From positions 3,754,452-3,818,451 of the forward strand of contig NZ_JHEG04000001.1 in assembly GCF_000760695.4 (NCBI RefSeq): 64,000 nt of DNA. The letters are read 5' to 3'. Origin of the DNA: Tolypothrix bouteillei VB521301 (GTDB lineage Bacteria > Cyanobacteriota > Cyanobacteriia > Cyanobacteriales > Nostocaceae). The notes under the pieces were generated by a model. It saw nothing but the letters and a program-made list of their open reading frames with translations, did no database searches and was not told the DNA's origin. A program made the translations under genes and the position numbers. Positions 46,659 to 57,698 of this stretch are shown here, piece by piece; within the stretch, counting starts at the first letter, position 1, and each line of letters begins with the position of its first letter.

Positions 46659-48872
46659 ATGGCAACAAAATTTCCAAAATTTAGCCAAGACCTCGCACAG
46701 GACCCGACGACGCGTCGGATCTGGTATGCGATGGCTATGGGAAATGATTTTGAAAGCCATGACGGTATGACGGAAGAAAATCTTTATCAAAGGATTTTCG
46801 CAACTCATTTCGGTCACGTGGCGATCATTTTCCTGTGGGCATCAAGCCTGCTGTTCCACGTAGCTTGGCAAGGTAACTTTGAACAGTGGATTAAAGACCC
46901 CCTTCATATCCGTCCTATCGCCCACGCAATTTGGGACCCGCAGTTTGGGAAACCAGCAATAGAAGCATTTACCCAAGCAGGGGCTAGCAATCCAGTAAAC
47001 ATCGCGTACTCAGGTGTTTACCACTGGTGGTATACCATCGGTATGCGGACGAACAACGACCTGTATGTAGGTTCGGTGTTCTTGTTGGTTCTATCAGCAA
47101 TCTTTTTGTTCGCTGGTTGGTTGCACCTACAACCCAAGTTCCGTCCCAGCTTAGTTTGGTTTAAGAGCGCAGAACCCCGTTTGAACCACCACTTGGCAGG
47201 TTTGTTCGGTGTGAGTTCTCTGGCTTGGACAGGTCACTTGGTACACGTAGCTATTCCCGAATCACGCGGACAGCACGTAGGTTGGGATAACTTCCTGACT
47301 GTTCTGCCTCACCCCGCAGGTTTGCAACCTTTCTTTACAGGAAACTGGGGAGCATACGCTTCTAATCCCGATACGGCGAACCACATCTTTGGCACGTCTC
47401 AAGGTGCGGGAACTGCAATTCTGACTTTCTTAGGTGGCTTCCATCCGCAAACAGAGTCCCTGTGGCTGACGGATATGGCACACCACCACTTGGCGATCGC
47501 AGTGATCTTCATCATCGCCGGTCATATGTACCGTACCAACTTTGGTATCGGTCACAGCATCAAAGAAATGCTCAACGCCAAGACCTTCTTTGGCGCAAAG
47601 ACAGAAGGTCAGTTCAACCTGCCCCACCAAGGATTGTACGACACATACAACAATTCCTTGCACTTCCAGTTGTCCATTCACCTGGCAGCGCTAGGAACAA
47701 TTACCTCCTTGGTAGCGCAGCACATGTATTCCATTCCTCCTTATGCGTTTATCGCTAAGGACTACACAACTCAAGCAGCGCTGTACACGCACCATCAGTA
47801 CATTGCTGTCTTCTTAATGCTAGGTGCTTTCGCTCACGCAGCTATCTTCTGGGTACGTGACTACGATCCAGAGCAAAACAAAGGCAACGTGCTCGATCGC
47901 GTACTCAAGCACAAAGAAGCCATCATCTCTCACCTGAGCTGGGTATCCCTGTTCTTGGGTTTCCACACCTTAGGTTTGTACGTCCACAATGACGTAGTGG
48001 TTGCCTTCGGTACTCCCGAAAAGCAAATTTTGATTGAACCGGTGTTCGCACAGTTCATTCAAGCTTCTCACGGGAAAGTCCTGTACGGTTTAAACACCCT
48101 ACTGTCCAACCCCGAAAGCGTCGCTTCCACCGCAGGTGCGCCTTGGTTACCCGGTTGGGTTGACGCAATCAACAATGGTACGAACTCATTGTTCTTAACA
48201 ATTGGACCTGGAGACTTCCTCGTTCACCATGCTTTTGCCCTAGCAATTCACACCACCGTTCTCGTATTGGTGAAAGGTGCTTTGGATGCTCGCGGTTCCA
48301 AGCTGATGCCCGATAAGAAGGACTTCGGTTACGCATTCCCTTGCGATGGTCCGGGTCGTGGCGGTACTTGCGACATCTCCGCTTGGGACGCTTTCTACCT
48401 AGCAACATTCTGGGCACTCAATACAGTGGGTTGGGTCACCTTCTACTGGCATTGGAAGCACTTAGGAATTTGGCAAGGCAACGTTGCACAATTTAACGAG
48501 TCATCCACATACCTGATGGGTTGGTTCCGCGATTACCTCTGGGCAAACTCCGCTCAGTTAATCAACGGCTACAACCCATACGGCATGAACAACCTGTCGG
48601 TTTGGGCTTGGATGTTCTTGTTTGGACACTTGATTTGGGCAACAGGTTTCATGTTCCTCATCTCTTGGAGAGGTTACTGGCAAGAGTTGATTGAAACCTT
48701 AGTTTGGGCACACGAGCGGACTCCGTTGGCAAACATTGTTCGCTGGAAAGACAAGCCCGTGGCTCTGTCCATCGTTCAAGCTCGCTTGGTAGGTTTGGCA
48801 CACTTCACTGTAGGTTACGTCTTCACCTACGCCGCATTCTTAATCGCTTCGACTGCAGGTAAGTTCGGTTGA
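46659..48872 (+). CDS. psaB: Photosystem I core protein PsaB, tandem copy 2
   Basis: 737 residues, complete and with all functional motifs of copy 1, including the FX cysteines, so probably functional. Differences from copy 1 cluster: residues about 137-165 ([16 protein letters not shown] against [16 protein letters not shown]), TVLPHP, GAYASN, and a shorter loop [20 protein letters not shown]. Bases 47367-48013 equal 44706-45352 of copy 1 at every position, including silent sites. It has its own upstream spacer and terminator. A second psaB elsewhere in the genome is known for some Nostocales; a direct tandem is unusual to my knowledge. Role: alternative PSI under some condition, or dosage; inference only. 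Confidence 0.95.
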   Translation: MATKFPKFSQDLAQDPTTRRIWYAMAMGNDFESHDGMTEENLYQRIFATHFGHVAIIFLWASSLLFHVAWQGNFEQWIKDPLHIRPIAHAIWDPQFGKPAIEAFTQAGASNPVNIAYSGVYHWWYTIGMRTNNDLYVGSVFLLVLSAIFLFAGWLHLQPKFRPSLVWFKSAEPRLNHHLAGLFGVSSLAWTGHLVHVAIPESRGQHVGWDNFLTVLPHPAGLQPFFTGNWGAYASNPDTANHIFGTSQGAGTAILTFLGGFHPQTESLWLTDMAHHHLAIAVIFIIAGHMYRTNFGIGHSIKEMLNAKTFFGAKTEGQFNLPHQGLYDTYNNSLHFQLSIHLAALGTITSLVAQHMYSIPPYAFIAKDYTTQAALYTHHQYIAVFLMLGAFAHAAIFWVRDYDPEQNKGNVLDRVLKHKEAIISHLSWVSLFLGFHTLGLYVHNDVVVAFGTPEKQILIEPVFAQFIQASHGKVLYGLNTLLSNPESVASTAGAPWLPGWVDAINNGTNSLFLTIGPGDFLVHHAFALAIHTTVLVLVKGALDARGSKLMPDKKDFGYAFPCDGPGRGGTCDISAWDAFYLATFWALNTVGWVTFYWHWKHLGIWQGNVAQFNESSTYLMGWFRDYLWANSAQLINGYNPYGMNNLSVWAWMFLFGHLIWATGFMFLISWRGYWQELIETLVWAHERTPLANIVRWKDKPVALSIVQARLVGLAHFTVGYVFTYAAFLIASTAGKFG

Positions 48873-48912
48873 TGCGTTGACTGAATTGGCAGTAGTAAGT
48901 AAATAATTAAAG

Positions 48913-48940
48913 TCCCCCGCCTTAAGGAGGGGGATTTTTT
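48913..48940 (+). terminator. Terminator after psaB copy 2
   Basis: TCCCCCGCC pairs with GGAGGGGGA (one mismatch) around TTAA, followed by six T. The preceding 40 bases after the stop codon are nearly identical to those after copy 1. Confidence 0.75.
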
Positions 48941-49021
48941 ATCAAAAAAATTAAGTATTACTCAAATACAACAGTTCATTCAGCTACATTAATAAGGGAA
49001 GTTACTTGTGATGCGATCGCT

Positions 49022-50863
49022 ATGGGTATGCAACCTGAAAATACATCCTTGGGTGATTTGTTCTGTCGTCGAATTCCTTTCAAGGTACCGAAATACCAGA
49101 GAGCCTATGACTGGGAGCAAGAAGAGGTTGAAGATTTTGTTAAGGATATACTGGTGCTTTACAATACAAGAAAGAGTAATCCTAGCAAGCCAAAAAAACA
49201 TTTTTTTGGCGGATTGGTAAGTATAAAACAACATTTACCTAATAGTTATACTGGAAATCTTTACGATCTAGTAGATGGTCAGCAAAGGCTTGCAACTTTT
49301 ACACTTACAATTGCAGCACTCGTGAAAGCGTTTCAGTCCCTTGCTACTGAAGCTGAAGATGAAAAGGATACAGAAACTTCGCAAACTGCTCAATCTTATG
49401 CGAGCACTACAAAAGAAGAATATTTAGAGTACAAGGAAGTGGTAAATGGTCAATTACAACCTCGCCTCCGTTTAACTCTCTCTAAAGCAGATCATGTCTT
49501 TTTTGAAGACTTAGTAAATGGTCGTAATCCTAATTCAATAAGGGATTCCCACAAAAAATTACAAGTAGCTTGGGACTTTATTAATAAAAAACTAATTGGT
49601 CAAATTTTAACTGAGAACCCAAACTGTAGTGTTTCTGAAAAACTTAATCAGCTCTTAAACTTGCGAAAATCAGTCATAGAAGATTGTTATGTAATTTATA
49701 TTGTAAGTGAAGATAAAAGCGAAGCTTACAGATTGTTTGCTGTATTAAATGATAGAGGGCGAGAATTAAGTGATGGTAACAAACTACGTTCAGATACTCT
49801 AGAATTTTTAGAAAAACATGAACGACAGCAACAGCTTGCTGAAAATAGCTGGGATAAAATACTTAGTTACCCCGCATCTGACGTAGACCAGTTTTTTAGA
49901 AACTACTATTCATCCCATCAAGCTAAAGGTGCTGCAAAAAGAAATTTATCAGATACATTTCGAGCCGATATATTTAAATTTTCACAGGGAATTGTTCTAG
50001 AGTCTTCTGACGTCCAAGAAGCTCAAAGAGTTGCAGATATTATTTCTGGTATGGAGCAGGAGCAACAAGTTTTTATAGAAATATCAGAACGGCGATGGCC
50101 CTACCAACAACCTTTAGCTTCAGATTGGCAGCAAGAAAGACTACAACGCCTTATCAAAGTATTAAGGCATACCCTATGTATACCCCTACTGTTAAGTGCT
50201 TATCATTGTTTATCGGAGAATGATTTTATAGACATTGTGGATATTCTTGAACGGTTTGCTTTTCGCTATATCACTATTGTAGGAGCAAATGCTGAAAGAA
50301 TATCTTCAATATATTACGATCATGCAAAGTTAATTAGACAAGCGCCAAAAGCATATAAAATTTCTATCTTGAGAAATGAATTAAAAACCATACAAGACAA
50401 CTACGCAACTGATGAAAATTTTGAAGCTTTATTAGTACAAAAGTTGAGCTATCAGGAGAATTCCTCAAAGAAAATGATTATTAGACACTTTTTGACTAGT
50501 ATTGAGGATCATATTGAATGGTATTCACAGGGTGCTAATGGTAAACCCAGGCCTCATGAAATGAGTGTTTTCGATTTAAGTAAAGTTACTATTGAGCATA
50601 TATACCCAAATAATGCCAAAAGCACATTAATCATTGAAGAGCTTGAACCTCTAAAAAATGATATTGGCAATTTGTCTTTTTGGCCAGGACGTAACAACAA
50701 TAGTGCAGGCAATAAGCCATTTTCTGCTAAAAAATCTCTCTATGAACAGTCAAATCTAAAGTTAAATAGAGAGTTAGCTCAATTGACAAACTGGAACAAG
50801 CAGAGCTTACACGAACGTAGAAATAAATTATTAAAGATATCTAAAAAAATCTTTACTATCTAG
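49022..50863 (+). CDS. DUF262 / DUF1524 protein, GmrSD-like modification-dependent nuclease
   Basis: 613 residues. The N-terminal DUF262 part has IPKYQRAYDW-like FKVPKYQRAYDW and the ParB/Srx-like VDGQQRLATF (84-93), the nucleotide-hydrolysing site of this family. The C-terminal DUF1524 part holds an HNH-type site TIEHIYPNN (His526) followed by GNLSFWPGRNNNSAGNKPF. Single-chain fusions of these domains include type IV restriction enzymes (GmrSD) that cut modified phage DNA, and SspE-type effectors. The gene starts at an ATG at 49022, or at ATG 49028 (MQPENTS). No adjacent modification genes of the Ssp type are seen; a methyltransferase is 0.8 kb downstream. Anti-phage defence is likely by family. 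Confidence 0.82.
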   Translation: MGMQPENTSLGDLFCRRIPFKVPKYQRAYDWEQEEVEDFVKDILVLYNTRKSNPSKPKKHFFGGLVSIKQHLPNSYTGNLYDLVDGQQRLATFTLTIAALVKAFQSLATEAEDEKDTETSQTAQSYASTTKEEYLEYKEVVNGQLQPRLRLTLSKADHVFFEDLVNGRNPNSIRDSHKKLQVAWDFINKKLIGQILTENPNCSVSEKLNQLLNLRKSVIEDCYVIYIVSEDKSEAYRLFAVLNDRGRELSDGNKLRSDTLEFLEKHERQQQLAENSWDKILSYPASDVDQFFRNYYSSHQAKGAAKRNLSDTFRADIFKFSQGIVLESSDVQEAQRVADIISGMEQEQQVFIEISERRWPYQQPLASDWQQERLQRLIKVLRHTLCIPLLLSAYHCLSENDFIDIVDILERFAFRYITIVGANAERISSIYYDHAKLIRQAPKAYKISILRNELKTIQDNYATDENFEALLVQKLSYQENSSKKMIIRHFLTSIEDHIEWYSQGANGKPRPHEMSVFDLSKVTIEHIYPNNAKSTLIIEELEPLKNDIGNLSFWPGRNNNSAGNKPFSAKKSLYEQSNLKLNRELAQLTNWNKQSLHERRNKLLKISKKIFTI

Positions 50864-51052
50864 TAAAGTAATCCTAAATCCTTTGTAAGGAATTTTCAGC
50901 CTTTAGATTAGTAGTTCATATGTTCGCATTGAATGCGCTAGCATTGCCCACCCTGCAAAAAGCAGTTACTTAAGATGGAGCTAACATCAAACTATGAGGG
51001 TGAGAATCTGCTTGAGAGAGTCATTTAAGCCTTTCCACTAATGTAAAATTAA

Positions 51053-51693
<641 letters not shown>

Positions 51694-51705
51694 TATTTAA
51701 AACAC

Positions 51706-52602
51706 TTGAAACAAGAACAGATAAGAACAAATTACAACCCTTACTACACTCAAACCAACGGAGAAGCATACTTAGGTGATAGCCGAGAACTCATTAAATC
51801 CATAGAAGACAATACTATCAATCTCATCCTCACCTCACCTCCCTTTGCACTGACACGTAAAAAAGAATACGGAAACGAAAGTGCAGAAAAATACGTAGAA
51901 TGGTTTTTACCTTTTGCCCGTGAATTCAAAAGAGTCCTTACAGAAGATGGCTCTTTTATTCTGGATTTAGGGGGTGCATATCTCCCCGGTTATCCAGTAC
52001 GCAGCATTTACCAATACGAACTTTTAGTCAGACTGTGTAAGGAAGTTGGTTTTTTTCTCTCTCAGGAATTTTATCACTATAACCCAGCCCGACTCCCTAC
52101 CCCAGCTGAGTGGGTGACAGTTAGGCGAATCCGCGTTAAAGATTCAGTCAATGTTGTTTGGTGGTTATCAAAAACGCCTCATCCAAAAGCGGATAACAGA
52201 AAAGTTTTAAAGCCATACAGCCAGAGTATGAAACAATTGTTAAAAAAGGGTTATAAAGCAAAAACACGTCCTAGCGGGCATGACATTTCTGACAAATTTC
52301 AAAAAGATAATCAAGGGGCTATTCCACCAAACTTATTAGAAATTGCCAATACTGAATCAAATAGTGCTTACTTGCGTCGTTGTAAATCTCAGGGAATTCA
52401 ACCACATCCTGCGCGTTTTCCGCAAGGCTTTGCAGAATTCTTTATCAAATTTTTAACAGATGAAGGTGATGTGGTGCTAGATCCTTTTGCAGGTTCTAAC
52501 ACTACTGGCTTTGTTGCAGAACTCTTACAACGACAATGGATTTCTTTTGAAATTAATGAAGATTATGTGATGGGCAGTCGCTATAGGTTCGCAAGTTTAT
52601 AG
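51706..52602 (+). CDS. Solitary site-specific DNA methyltransferase, N4-cytosine/N6-adenine beta class
   Basis: 298 residues from a TTG with poor ribosome site. The catalytic motif TSPPF (43-47) precedes the AdoMet motif DPFAGSNTTG (259-268), the order of the beta class; the SPP form is typical of N4-cytosine enzymes. GGAYLPGYPVRS, VNVVWWLSKTPHPKAD, RPSGHDIS and HPARFPQGFAEFFI resemble cyanobacterial enzymes like the Synechocystis GGCC N4-cytosine methylase, but the target here cannot be read. No cognate restriction endonuclease is adjacent. It lies 12 bases after the DUF5615 toxin and may be in one transcript with it. Confidence 0.85.
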   Translation: MKQEQIRTNYNPYYTQTNGEAYLGDSRELIKSIEDNTINLILTSPPFALTRKKEYGNESAEKYVEWFLPFAREFKRVLTEDGSFILDLGGAYLPGYPVRSIYQYELLVRLCKEVGFFLSQEFYHYNPARLPTPAEWVTVRRIRVKDSVNVVWWLSKTPHPKADNRKVLKPYSQSMKQLLKKGYKAKTRPSGHDISDKFQKDNQGAIPPNLLEIANTESNSAYLRRCKSQGIQPHPARFPQGFAEFFIKFLTDEGDVVLDPFAGSNTTGFVAELLQRQWISFEINEDYVMGSRYRFASL

Positions 52603-52953
52603 AATAAAAACTACTGTTATACAAACGTTTTCCGGTTGCATCTGTGTGGACATCAATAAAAAGCTAGTGTATTATTTGACTATTCTTTACAGAAAAGCAG
52701 TACCACTACACTTGTTTTGCCTGGTTCAGAACATTTTTTATACTGCTTGTACATAAAAATTAATGTTACTAACATGACAGATCTACTTATACGAAGAAAC
52801 TTTGAAAAGATGATAAATAAAATCCTGCATATCTTTACAAACCTAAATTCTAGGAATAAAAATAATAAGTAAAATTACGTGAAATTGTCCTGAACTCAGT
52901 TAGTTCATGCTGTCAATAGGGAAAAGCAGCAAGTGGAGGAGCAATTGTAAACA
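52603..52953. other. AT-rich spacer before the SGNH hydrolase gene
   Basis: 351 bases with no plausible frame on either strand. It must hold the promoter of the next gene; GGAGGAG lies 12 bases before its ATG. Nothing else recognised. Confidence 0.5.
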
Positions 52954-53994
52954 ATGAAGGATTTTTATCTGTTGGCAGCAGGTTTGTTAACAGGAGTGGT
53001 AATACCAGCATCAACTATTCCACAACTATCAGTTATTCAAGCAAAAAATAGTGGAGTTTTATGGAATTTAGAGGACAACACGCAGCATGATGTAGGTGGA
53101 AAAATAGTGCCTAGTGTCGATCTTTCGATACCTTCTGTACCTGAGTTTAGCAATAATCAGATATTATCAAAACCGATATTATCAAAACCGACTGAGTCAT
53201 CTTTCCATTTTAATACTCAACCTACGTACAGTCGCCGACCTGTATCTGGGCGTCAACTTTACCATCAAAGATTGCTCGAACTGAAAAGCAGTCAAACTCA
53301 TACAAACTTTCCCAACGAACGCTTGCAGTCGTTGTTGATAGCAGCAAATAAAAGCCAACTGACTTATGAGGATTGGAAAAGCTTGTTGTCTTTGGAAGCT
53401 CAAGCCATGGCACGAGGACAGGGTAAAAACAGCCTGGGTATCTTACTGGGAGATTCTTTAAGTTTATGGTTTCCTCAAGAGAGTTTACCATCAGATAGAT
53501 TGTGGCTAAATCAGGGAATTTCTGGCGATACTTCTGGTGGTATTGTCAAAAGGCTATCGGCTTTTTCTGCAACGAAACCAGATGTTATTTACGTAATGGC
53601 AGGAATCAACGACTTGCGGAGAGGGCTGACAGATGAAGTCATTTTACGCAATCATCGTAAAATGCTCCGTAGCTTGCGGGAATCTCATCCACACGCTAAG
53701 ATTTTTGTCCAATCCATTTTACCGACTCGCTTACCAAACATTCCTAATAAGCGTGTTCGTAACATCAATCATCATCTAGCTCTTATTGCTAAACAAGAAA
53801 ATGCTTATTATTTAAATCTTTATCAATGGTTTATAGATTTTCGTGGCAATCTGCGTGAGGAGCTAACGACTGATGGGTTGCACCTGAGTCGCGAAGGATA
53901 TGAAGTTTGGCAATCAGCTTTACGGCAAGTGGAGTTTAAGTTAAGTTCTGAGAATAAGATTTATTCAGAAGAGTCAATAGTTAACAGCCAATAA
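52954..53994 (+). CDS. Exported SGNH/GDSL-type hydrolase
   Basis: 346 residues with a short N-terminal hydrophobic segment (FYLLAAGLLTGVVIP) that should export or anchor it. The SGNH blocks are complete: LLGDSLSLW (Ser168 nucleophile, block I), GISGDTSGG (block II glycine), AGINDLRRG (block III Asn) and TDGLHLSREGY (Asp307 and His310, block V). The spacing fits the PAF-acetylhydrolase-like subgroup. It would remove acyl or acetyl esters, for example from envelope polysaccharides; the substrate is not known. The first 130 residues outside the domain are low-complexity and probably a linker. Confidence 0.85.
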   Translation: MKDFYLLAAGLLTGVVIPASTIPQLSVIQAKNSGVLWNLEDNTQHDVGGKIVPSVDLSIPSVPEFSNNQILSKPILSKPTESSFHFNTQPTYSRRPVSGRQLYHQRLLELKSSQTHTNFPNERLQSLLIAANKSQLTYEDWKSLLSLEAQAMARGQGKNSLGILLGDSLSLWFPQESLPSDRLWLNQGISGDTSGGIVKRLSAFSATKPDVIYVMAGINDLRRGLTDEVILRNHRKMLRSLRESHPHAKIFVQSILPTRLPNIPNKRVRNINHHLALIAKQENAYYLNLYQWFIDFRGNLREELTTDGLHLSREGYEVWQSALRQVEFKLSSENKIYSEESIVNSQ

Positions 53995-54054
53995 TGCGCG
54001 AAAATTTGATGTTTGTGGAATATGAAAATTTGATTTAATTTTTGAAATCTACTG

Positions 54055-54075
54055 AGGGTGGGCAATGCCCACCCT
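54055..54075. terminator. Bidirectional hairpin, GGGTGGGC palindrome
   Basis: AGGGTGGGC (54055-54063) pairs perfectly with GCCCACCCT (54067-54075) around AAT. It stands between two convergent genes and matches the terminator stem at 8595. Confidence 0.65.
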
Positions 54076-54224
54076 ATATTTCTATTTAATATGATGTCCG
54101 AGCGATAAAGCGATCGCTAAATTCAAGCAAAGACGCAATGCAAAGACAAGCAGTTTGTAATCGGAATTTATGACAATTTTAATGAACCGCAGAGGGACTG
54201 AGAGCGCTGAGAAAAGGGAAGTTT

Positions 54225-55880
54225 TTAATTATTAGTAGATGGGTTGGGTTGTGCTTGTTCTTGTGTTGGGACTACTACAGAGGATGAATCGGGTTGTTTG
54301 GATTCAGTGTTAGATCGTTGTTCGGGGACTACAACAGGAGAATTGTTTGAAGAATTATTTGGCTGGTTGGCGGGTGGGGATGTTTCAGAAGTACCACTTG
54401 AACGTGGTGATTGATTGTCTGAAGATGATGGGGAAGCATTACGATCGCGATATTTCCTCAACGTCTCTCTTAATTTACTTGAAGAGTCAGTGCTTGGTGA
54501 AGTTGCTTCTTGTCTTTGTTCCGATGCTTCTTGTGTTGGTTGTTGATTTTGATTTTGTGGATTTACGGATTCTCTAGAGTTGGTTTTGGTTGACTCTTGT
54601 GTTGTTTGTTGTGAGGGTTCTTGTTCTGGTGAAGTCCGACGATTGCGCCTGCGCCGCTTGTAACTGGAACTAGAAGTTGGCGTAGTTTTCACTTCAGATG
54701 TATTGGTGTTATTGCTGTTAGTTGTGTTGCTGTCTTGACCTGAAAGTGGTGTTGTATTTGCTGTGGGTGTATTTTCAAATACGGCGTTATTATTGCGCTT
54801 CTCTTCTGTTTGCTGTGGTGATGGCGATTGATTTTTGTTAATTGCAGTCGTGATGGCAAAACTCGTTGTAGCTGCTACAAGAGCTACACCCGTACCAATT
54901 AAAACCTTGGGTGAGAATTTTTTGTTGCCTTTATGAGATTTGCTTGGAGGTGGTGCAGTTTCTCCTTCGTGAGGAGTTACCTTCTGAGGTAATTTTGCAA
55001 TTTGTGGTTCTGCTGATAAATCGATAGTCGGTACTGTTTGGGTAGTGACTGATTGAGGAGCTGCATTTATGCTGCTGTTAGGTAGTAATTGCAGCCACTC
55101 TGTAACAGTTTGGGGACGAAAACGAGATTCTACTGCCATACCCCTCATCACTGCTTGATTGACTGACGCACTTAAGTAGGGTTGTAACTCCCGAGGGGAA
55201 GGCATTGGTTCGCGATCGCGCAGTAATGCTGGAGTGGGAACTTGTGCTGTCAGCAGAGCGTATAATGTTGCTGCCAAACCATAGACATCCGTTGCGGGAG
55301 TGCGAGGTGCTTGCGACATATACTGCTCGATCGGCGAGTAACCTTCTGAGACGATCCCCGTGTGAGTTTGCCTTGCTCCATGATTAAACTCCCGTGCAAT
55401 CCCAAAATCAATCAGAACGACTTCCTGAGTTCCTGCACGAAGGATAATGTTATCCGGTTTGACATCCCGATGCAGCAGATTATTTTGATGAACAACCTGT
55501 AGTGCTGCTCCTATCTGCCGGATATAATGAACTGCTACACTTTCTTGCAGAGGTATTGCTGGAATGACAAATGCTTGTGCCAAAGTTTCCCCAGGAATGT
55601 ATTCCATCACCATGTAAGGCAAACCGTTTTCAACAAAAAAGTCGCTCACCCTGACAATATTTGGATGGACACACGTCGCCAACCGTCTGGCTTCATCTTG
55701 GAATTGACCTTGAAACTTAGCAAAAGAAGGATGCTGTTGCAATTTCTCATTAAGAGTTTTAATCACCACAACGTGATGTAAGTAGTGATGAGTTGCTTTG
55801 AATGTAATACCAAAGCCTCCCCGACCGATTTCCTGGTCTAGAGTATATTTGCCACCCTGCAAGGTTGTACCTGCTAGCAT
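54225..55880 (-). CDS. Membrane-anchored Ser/Thr protein kinase (Hanks type)
   Basis: Start taken at the ATG at 55880 ([10 protein letters not shown]); another ATG eight codons earlier (55904) is possible. About 551 residues. The kinase domain (about 10-270) has the glycine loop GRGGFGITF, the lysine in [21 protein letters not shown] and the GYSPIEQY substrate-site motif characteristic of cyanobacterial kinases. A linker and one membrane helix (about 330-352, [21 protein letters not shown]) follow, and the last 200 residues are Ser/Thr/Asn/Gln/Pro-rich and probably disordered outside the membrane. It likely phosphorylates proteins in stress or developmental signalling. Substrate unknown. Confidence 0.88.
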   Translation of the reverse strand: MLAGTTLQGGKYTLDQEIGRGGFGITFKATHHYLHHVVVIKTLNEKLQQHPSFAKFQGQFQDEARRLATCVHPNIVRVSDFFVENGLPYMVMEYIPGETLAQAFVIPAIPLQESVAVHYIRQIGAALQVVHQNNLLHRDVKPDNIILRAGTQEVVLIDFGIAREFNHGARQTHTGIVSEGYSPIEQYMSQAPRTPATDVYGLAATLYALLTAQVPTPALLRDREPMPSPRELQPYLSASVNQAVMRGMAVESRFRPQTVTEWLQLLPNSSINAAPQSVTTQTVPTIDLSAEPQIAKLPQKVTPHEGETAPPPSKSHKGNKKFSPKVLIGTGVALVAATTSFAITTAINKNQSPSPQQTEEKRNNNAVFENTPTANTTPLSGQDSNTTNSNNTNTSEVKTTPTSSSSYKRRRRNRRTSPEQEPSQQTTQESTKTNSRESVNPQNQNQQPTQEASEQRQEATSPSTDSSSKLRETLRKYRDRNASPSSSDNQSPRSSGTSETSPPANQPNNSSNNSPVVVPEQRSNTESKQPDSSSVVVPTQEQAQPNPSTNN

Positions 55881-55904
55881 ATGGAGTCCTGAGTGCTGAG
55901 TCAA

Positions 55905-56564
55905 TAAACGTGGATATATTAGTACCGCATTTTAAAACACAAAACCGGAAACTCCAGTTTCGAGTCCTGAGTCTAACCTGAATTTTTAGCGATCGCAAAT
56001 CCTACTCAATTTTTCACATTTGAGAATCGCTTCACCTTGCAGATGCTCCACTTTGTTTTTTACCACTATCATATACTTACTGCTTAGCACTCAGCCACTC
56101 AGGGCGGCTGCGAGAAAAAGTACGTCAGCTGACATCTTGCACCTTCGATTGGGAGGGCTACCCACCCAACCCTGTCAGTGACACACGATCGATAACCAGC
56201 CACCATTGGTCACAAGTTAAGGTTGTAAGCCAGTTGTCAAGGAAATTTTAGAAGGTGCTTGAAAGAAAAATTCAGAAGTGCCTCGTTGCTTTTAGGGGAA
56301 GGGTGCGACAATTAACCTAACGTTTGGTTTTCGTTGTCGTTTAACAATGCCTAAATCTTGATTTTCTGGCGCAGTAAAATATTTGATAGGGTCAGTTGCC
56401 TTACCTTTTTGATGAGCAACATAAAAAAGAGTTATACCGGAGTTTGTGCGAAATCGGACACGATATTAAGTTATTGCTTCGCCGACTCCAGTTTTTCGTT
56501 ATCCTTCACAAGCACAAAGACGGTTAAAGACGCATAAAGCTAGAATGTGAAATATTACATATGC
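55905..56564. other. 660-base spacer with a gene remnant
   Basis: No complete gene. It includes a minus-strand coding relic at 56292-56473. The remainder has mixed base composition, no obvious promoter pairs and no repeats with clear termini. Confidence 0.5.
56292..56473 (-). pseudogene. Remnant C-terminal coding fragment, family unknown
   Basis: An open minus-strand stretch of about 57 codons, bounded upstream by a stop and lacking a start, ends at TAA 56292. It reads YRVRFRTNSGITLFYVAHQ, KATDPIKYFTAPENQDLGI and KPNVRLIVAPFP; the amino-acid usage looks like real protein and not random translation. I do not recognise the family. It is probably the tail of a decayed gene in this accessory segment. 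Confidence 0.3.
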
Positions 56565-56972
56565 CTATCCATGACTCCAATCTTCGATTTCTAAGCCATC
56601 AATTTTCTCAAAATCTCTCCGATTATTAGTTATAAGAATCAAATCATTAGTGATAGCGATTCCTGCAATGAGAATATCGATATCGTCTACTGGTGTCCCC
56701 TTTTTTCTAAGAGTGGCATAAATATCACCAGAAATCGTTGCAGAGTCTGTAGTTAGAGATACAACTGTATTATATGAGGCAAATTCTAAAAAAGATGTTA
56801 GTTGTTTCTGTGCGTCACGATGCTTCAATCCGCTAATTATTTCGTAATAGGTAATGATGCTGATATTGATTTTGTCATATTCTTTAATATATGCATCAAA
56901 CTTTTCAACTACTAAGGGGTGATTGCGAAAAAATAAGGATAAAATGTTAGTATCAACCAAGGCTGGTTTCAT
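56565..56972 (-). CDS. PIN-domain (VapC-type) toxin, module 1
   Basis: Start at ATG 56972 (MKPALVDTNILSLF), with GGAGAG upstream; a longer in-frame start at 57011 lies within the antitoxin and has no site. 135 residues. The PIN acidic residues are Asp7 in LVDTN, Glu in TYYEIISGL, and Asp in VDDIDILIAGIA, with the closing ITNNRRDFEKI. Mg-dependent RNase toxin by family. It overlaps the antitoxin gene by 20 bases. Confidence 0.85.
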   Translation of the reverse strand: MKPALVDTNILSLFFRNHPLVVEKFDAYIKEYDKINISIITYYEIISGLKHRDAQKQLTSFLEFASYNTVVSLTTDSATISGDIYATLRKKGTPVDDIDILIAGIAITNDLILITNNRRDFEKIDGLEIEDWSHG

Positions 56973-57216
56973 CGCTTCTTCTCTCCAAAAAAGCCTGTTG
57001 GCGACGTGCAATTATTTCTTCACTGAAGTCAGCAAATGTTTCATCTAACATATCGTTCCAGCAACCAGCAAACTGCATAATTTTATTGGGCGTATCTTTA
57101 GATGCCTCTACACCAACTCGAAAATAATGAATAAAATTATATAAGTCTTCCAGCTTATCTTCGGGTATGAGATTGATTTCTGATAAAAGCTTTGTCCGTA
57201 AATTTGAGGATTCCAT
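56953..57216 (-). CDS. DUF2281-like antitoxin of module 1
   Basis: Start at ATG 57216 (MESSNLRTKLLSE); the frame upstream is poor and lacks a site. About 87 residues. LLSEINLIPEDKLEDLYNFIHYFRVG is the helical head typical of DUF2281/VapB-like antitoxins in cyanobacteria; the C-terminal half with ADFSEEIIARRQQAFLERR should bind the PIN toxin. It precedes and overlaps the toxin gene, the standard order. Confidence 0.75.
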   Translation of the reverse strand: MESSNLRTKLLSEINLIPEDKLEDLYNFIHYFRVGVEASKDTPNKIMQFAGCWNDMLDETFADFSEEIIARRQQAFLERRSDETSLG

Positions 57217-57285
57217 ATACCAATTTATTGTTGAGTAGTTAAGTATTGTTATATTTATGTGTACGAGCGTCAATATCTGCCAAAC

Positions 57286-57696
57286 TTAAGATTCTGCTTG
57301 CAGCCAATCTTCTAAAGTAATCTCCGAAACTCTTTGTAAATCAGAGTCATGAGAAACTAGAATTAAGCCTCGCTTCTTTGACGTTGCTGCTATTAATATA
57401 TCTGCCTCTTGTATGGGTGTACCTCTTTTTTTTAGATTTGCATGAATTTCACAGGCTTTCTCGATAATTTCTATATCATCTAAGAATAAAACCCTATATT
57501 GTCTGCACAATTCATTTAAGTCAGACAGCTGTCTTGTGGCATTGGCATATAAAAGACCTCTTTTGACCTCATAATACGCTATGCAACTTATGAATACTTC
57601 TTGACCCTGACTCCGAACATTCTCTAATTTCTTTTTTAGTTTGTCATTTTTCTTCAAAATATAGGAAACCATATTTGTATCTAGGAGGTAGCTCAT
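57286..57696 (-). CDS. PIN-domain (VapC-type) toxin, module 2
   Basis: Start at ATG 57696 (MSYLLDTNMVSYIL), with GGAGA eight bases upstream; ATG 57705 is too close to that site. 136 residues. PIN residues Asp6 in LLDTN, Glu in AYYEVKRGL, Asp in EADILIAATS, and SHDSDLQRV are all present. It is clearly a paralogue of the module 1 toxin (DTN, YYE, KKRGTP, DILIA, LEDW in the same order), suggesting a local duplication or stacking of related modules. It begins inside or just after the next gene upstream. Confidence 0.85.
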   Translation of the reverse strand: MSYLLDTNMVSYILKKNDKLKKKLENVRSQGQEVFISCIAYYEVKRGLLYANATRQLSDLNELCRQYRVLFLDDIEIIEKACEIHANLKKRGTPIQEADILIAATSKKRGLILVSHDSDLQRVSEITLEDWLQAES

Positions 57697-57698
57697 TC

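Noticed and set aside
46659..48872. psaB copy 2 as a far-red-light (FaRLiP) variant
   Set aside because: No other FaRLiP genes (rfpABC, apcE2, psbA variants) are nearby, and the sequence is almost identical to copy 1.
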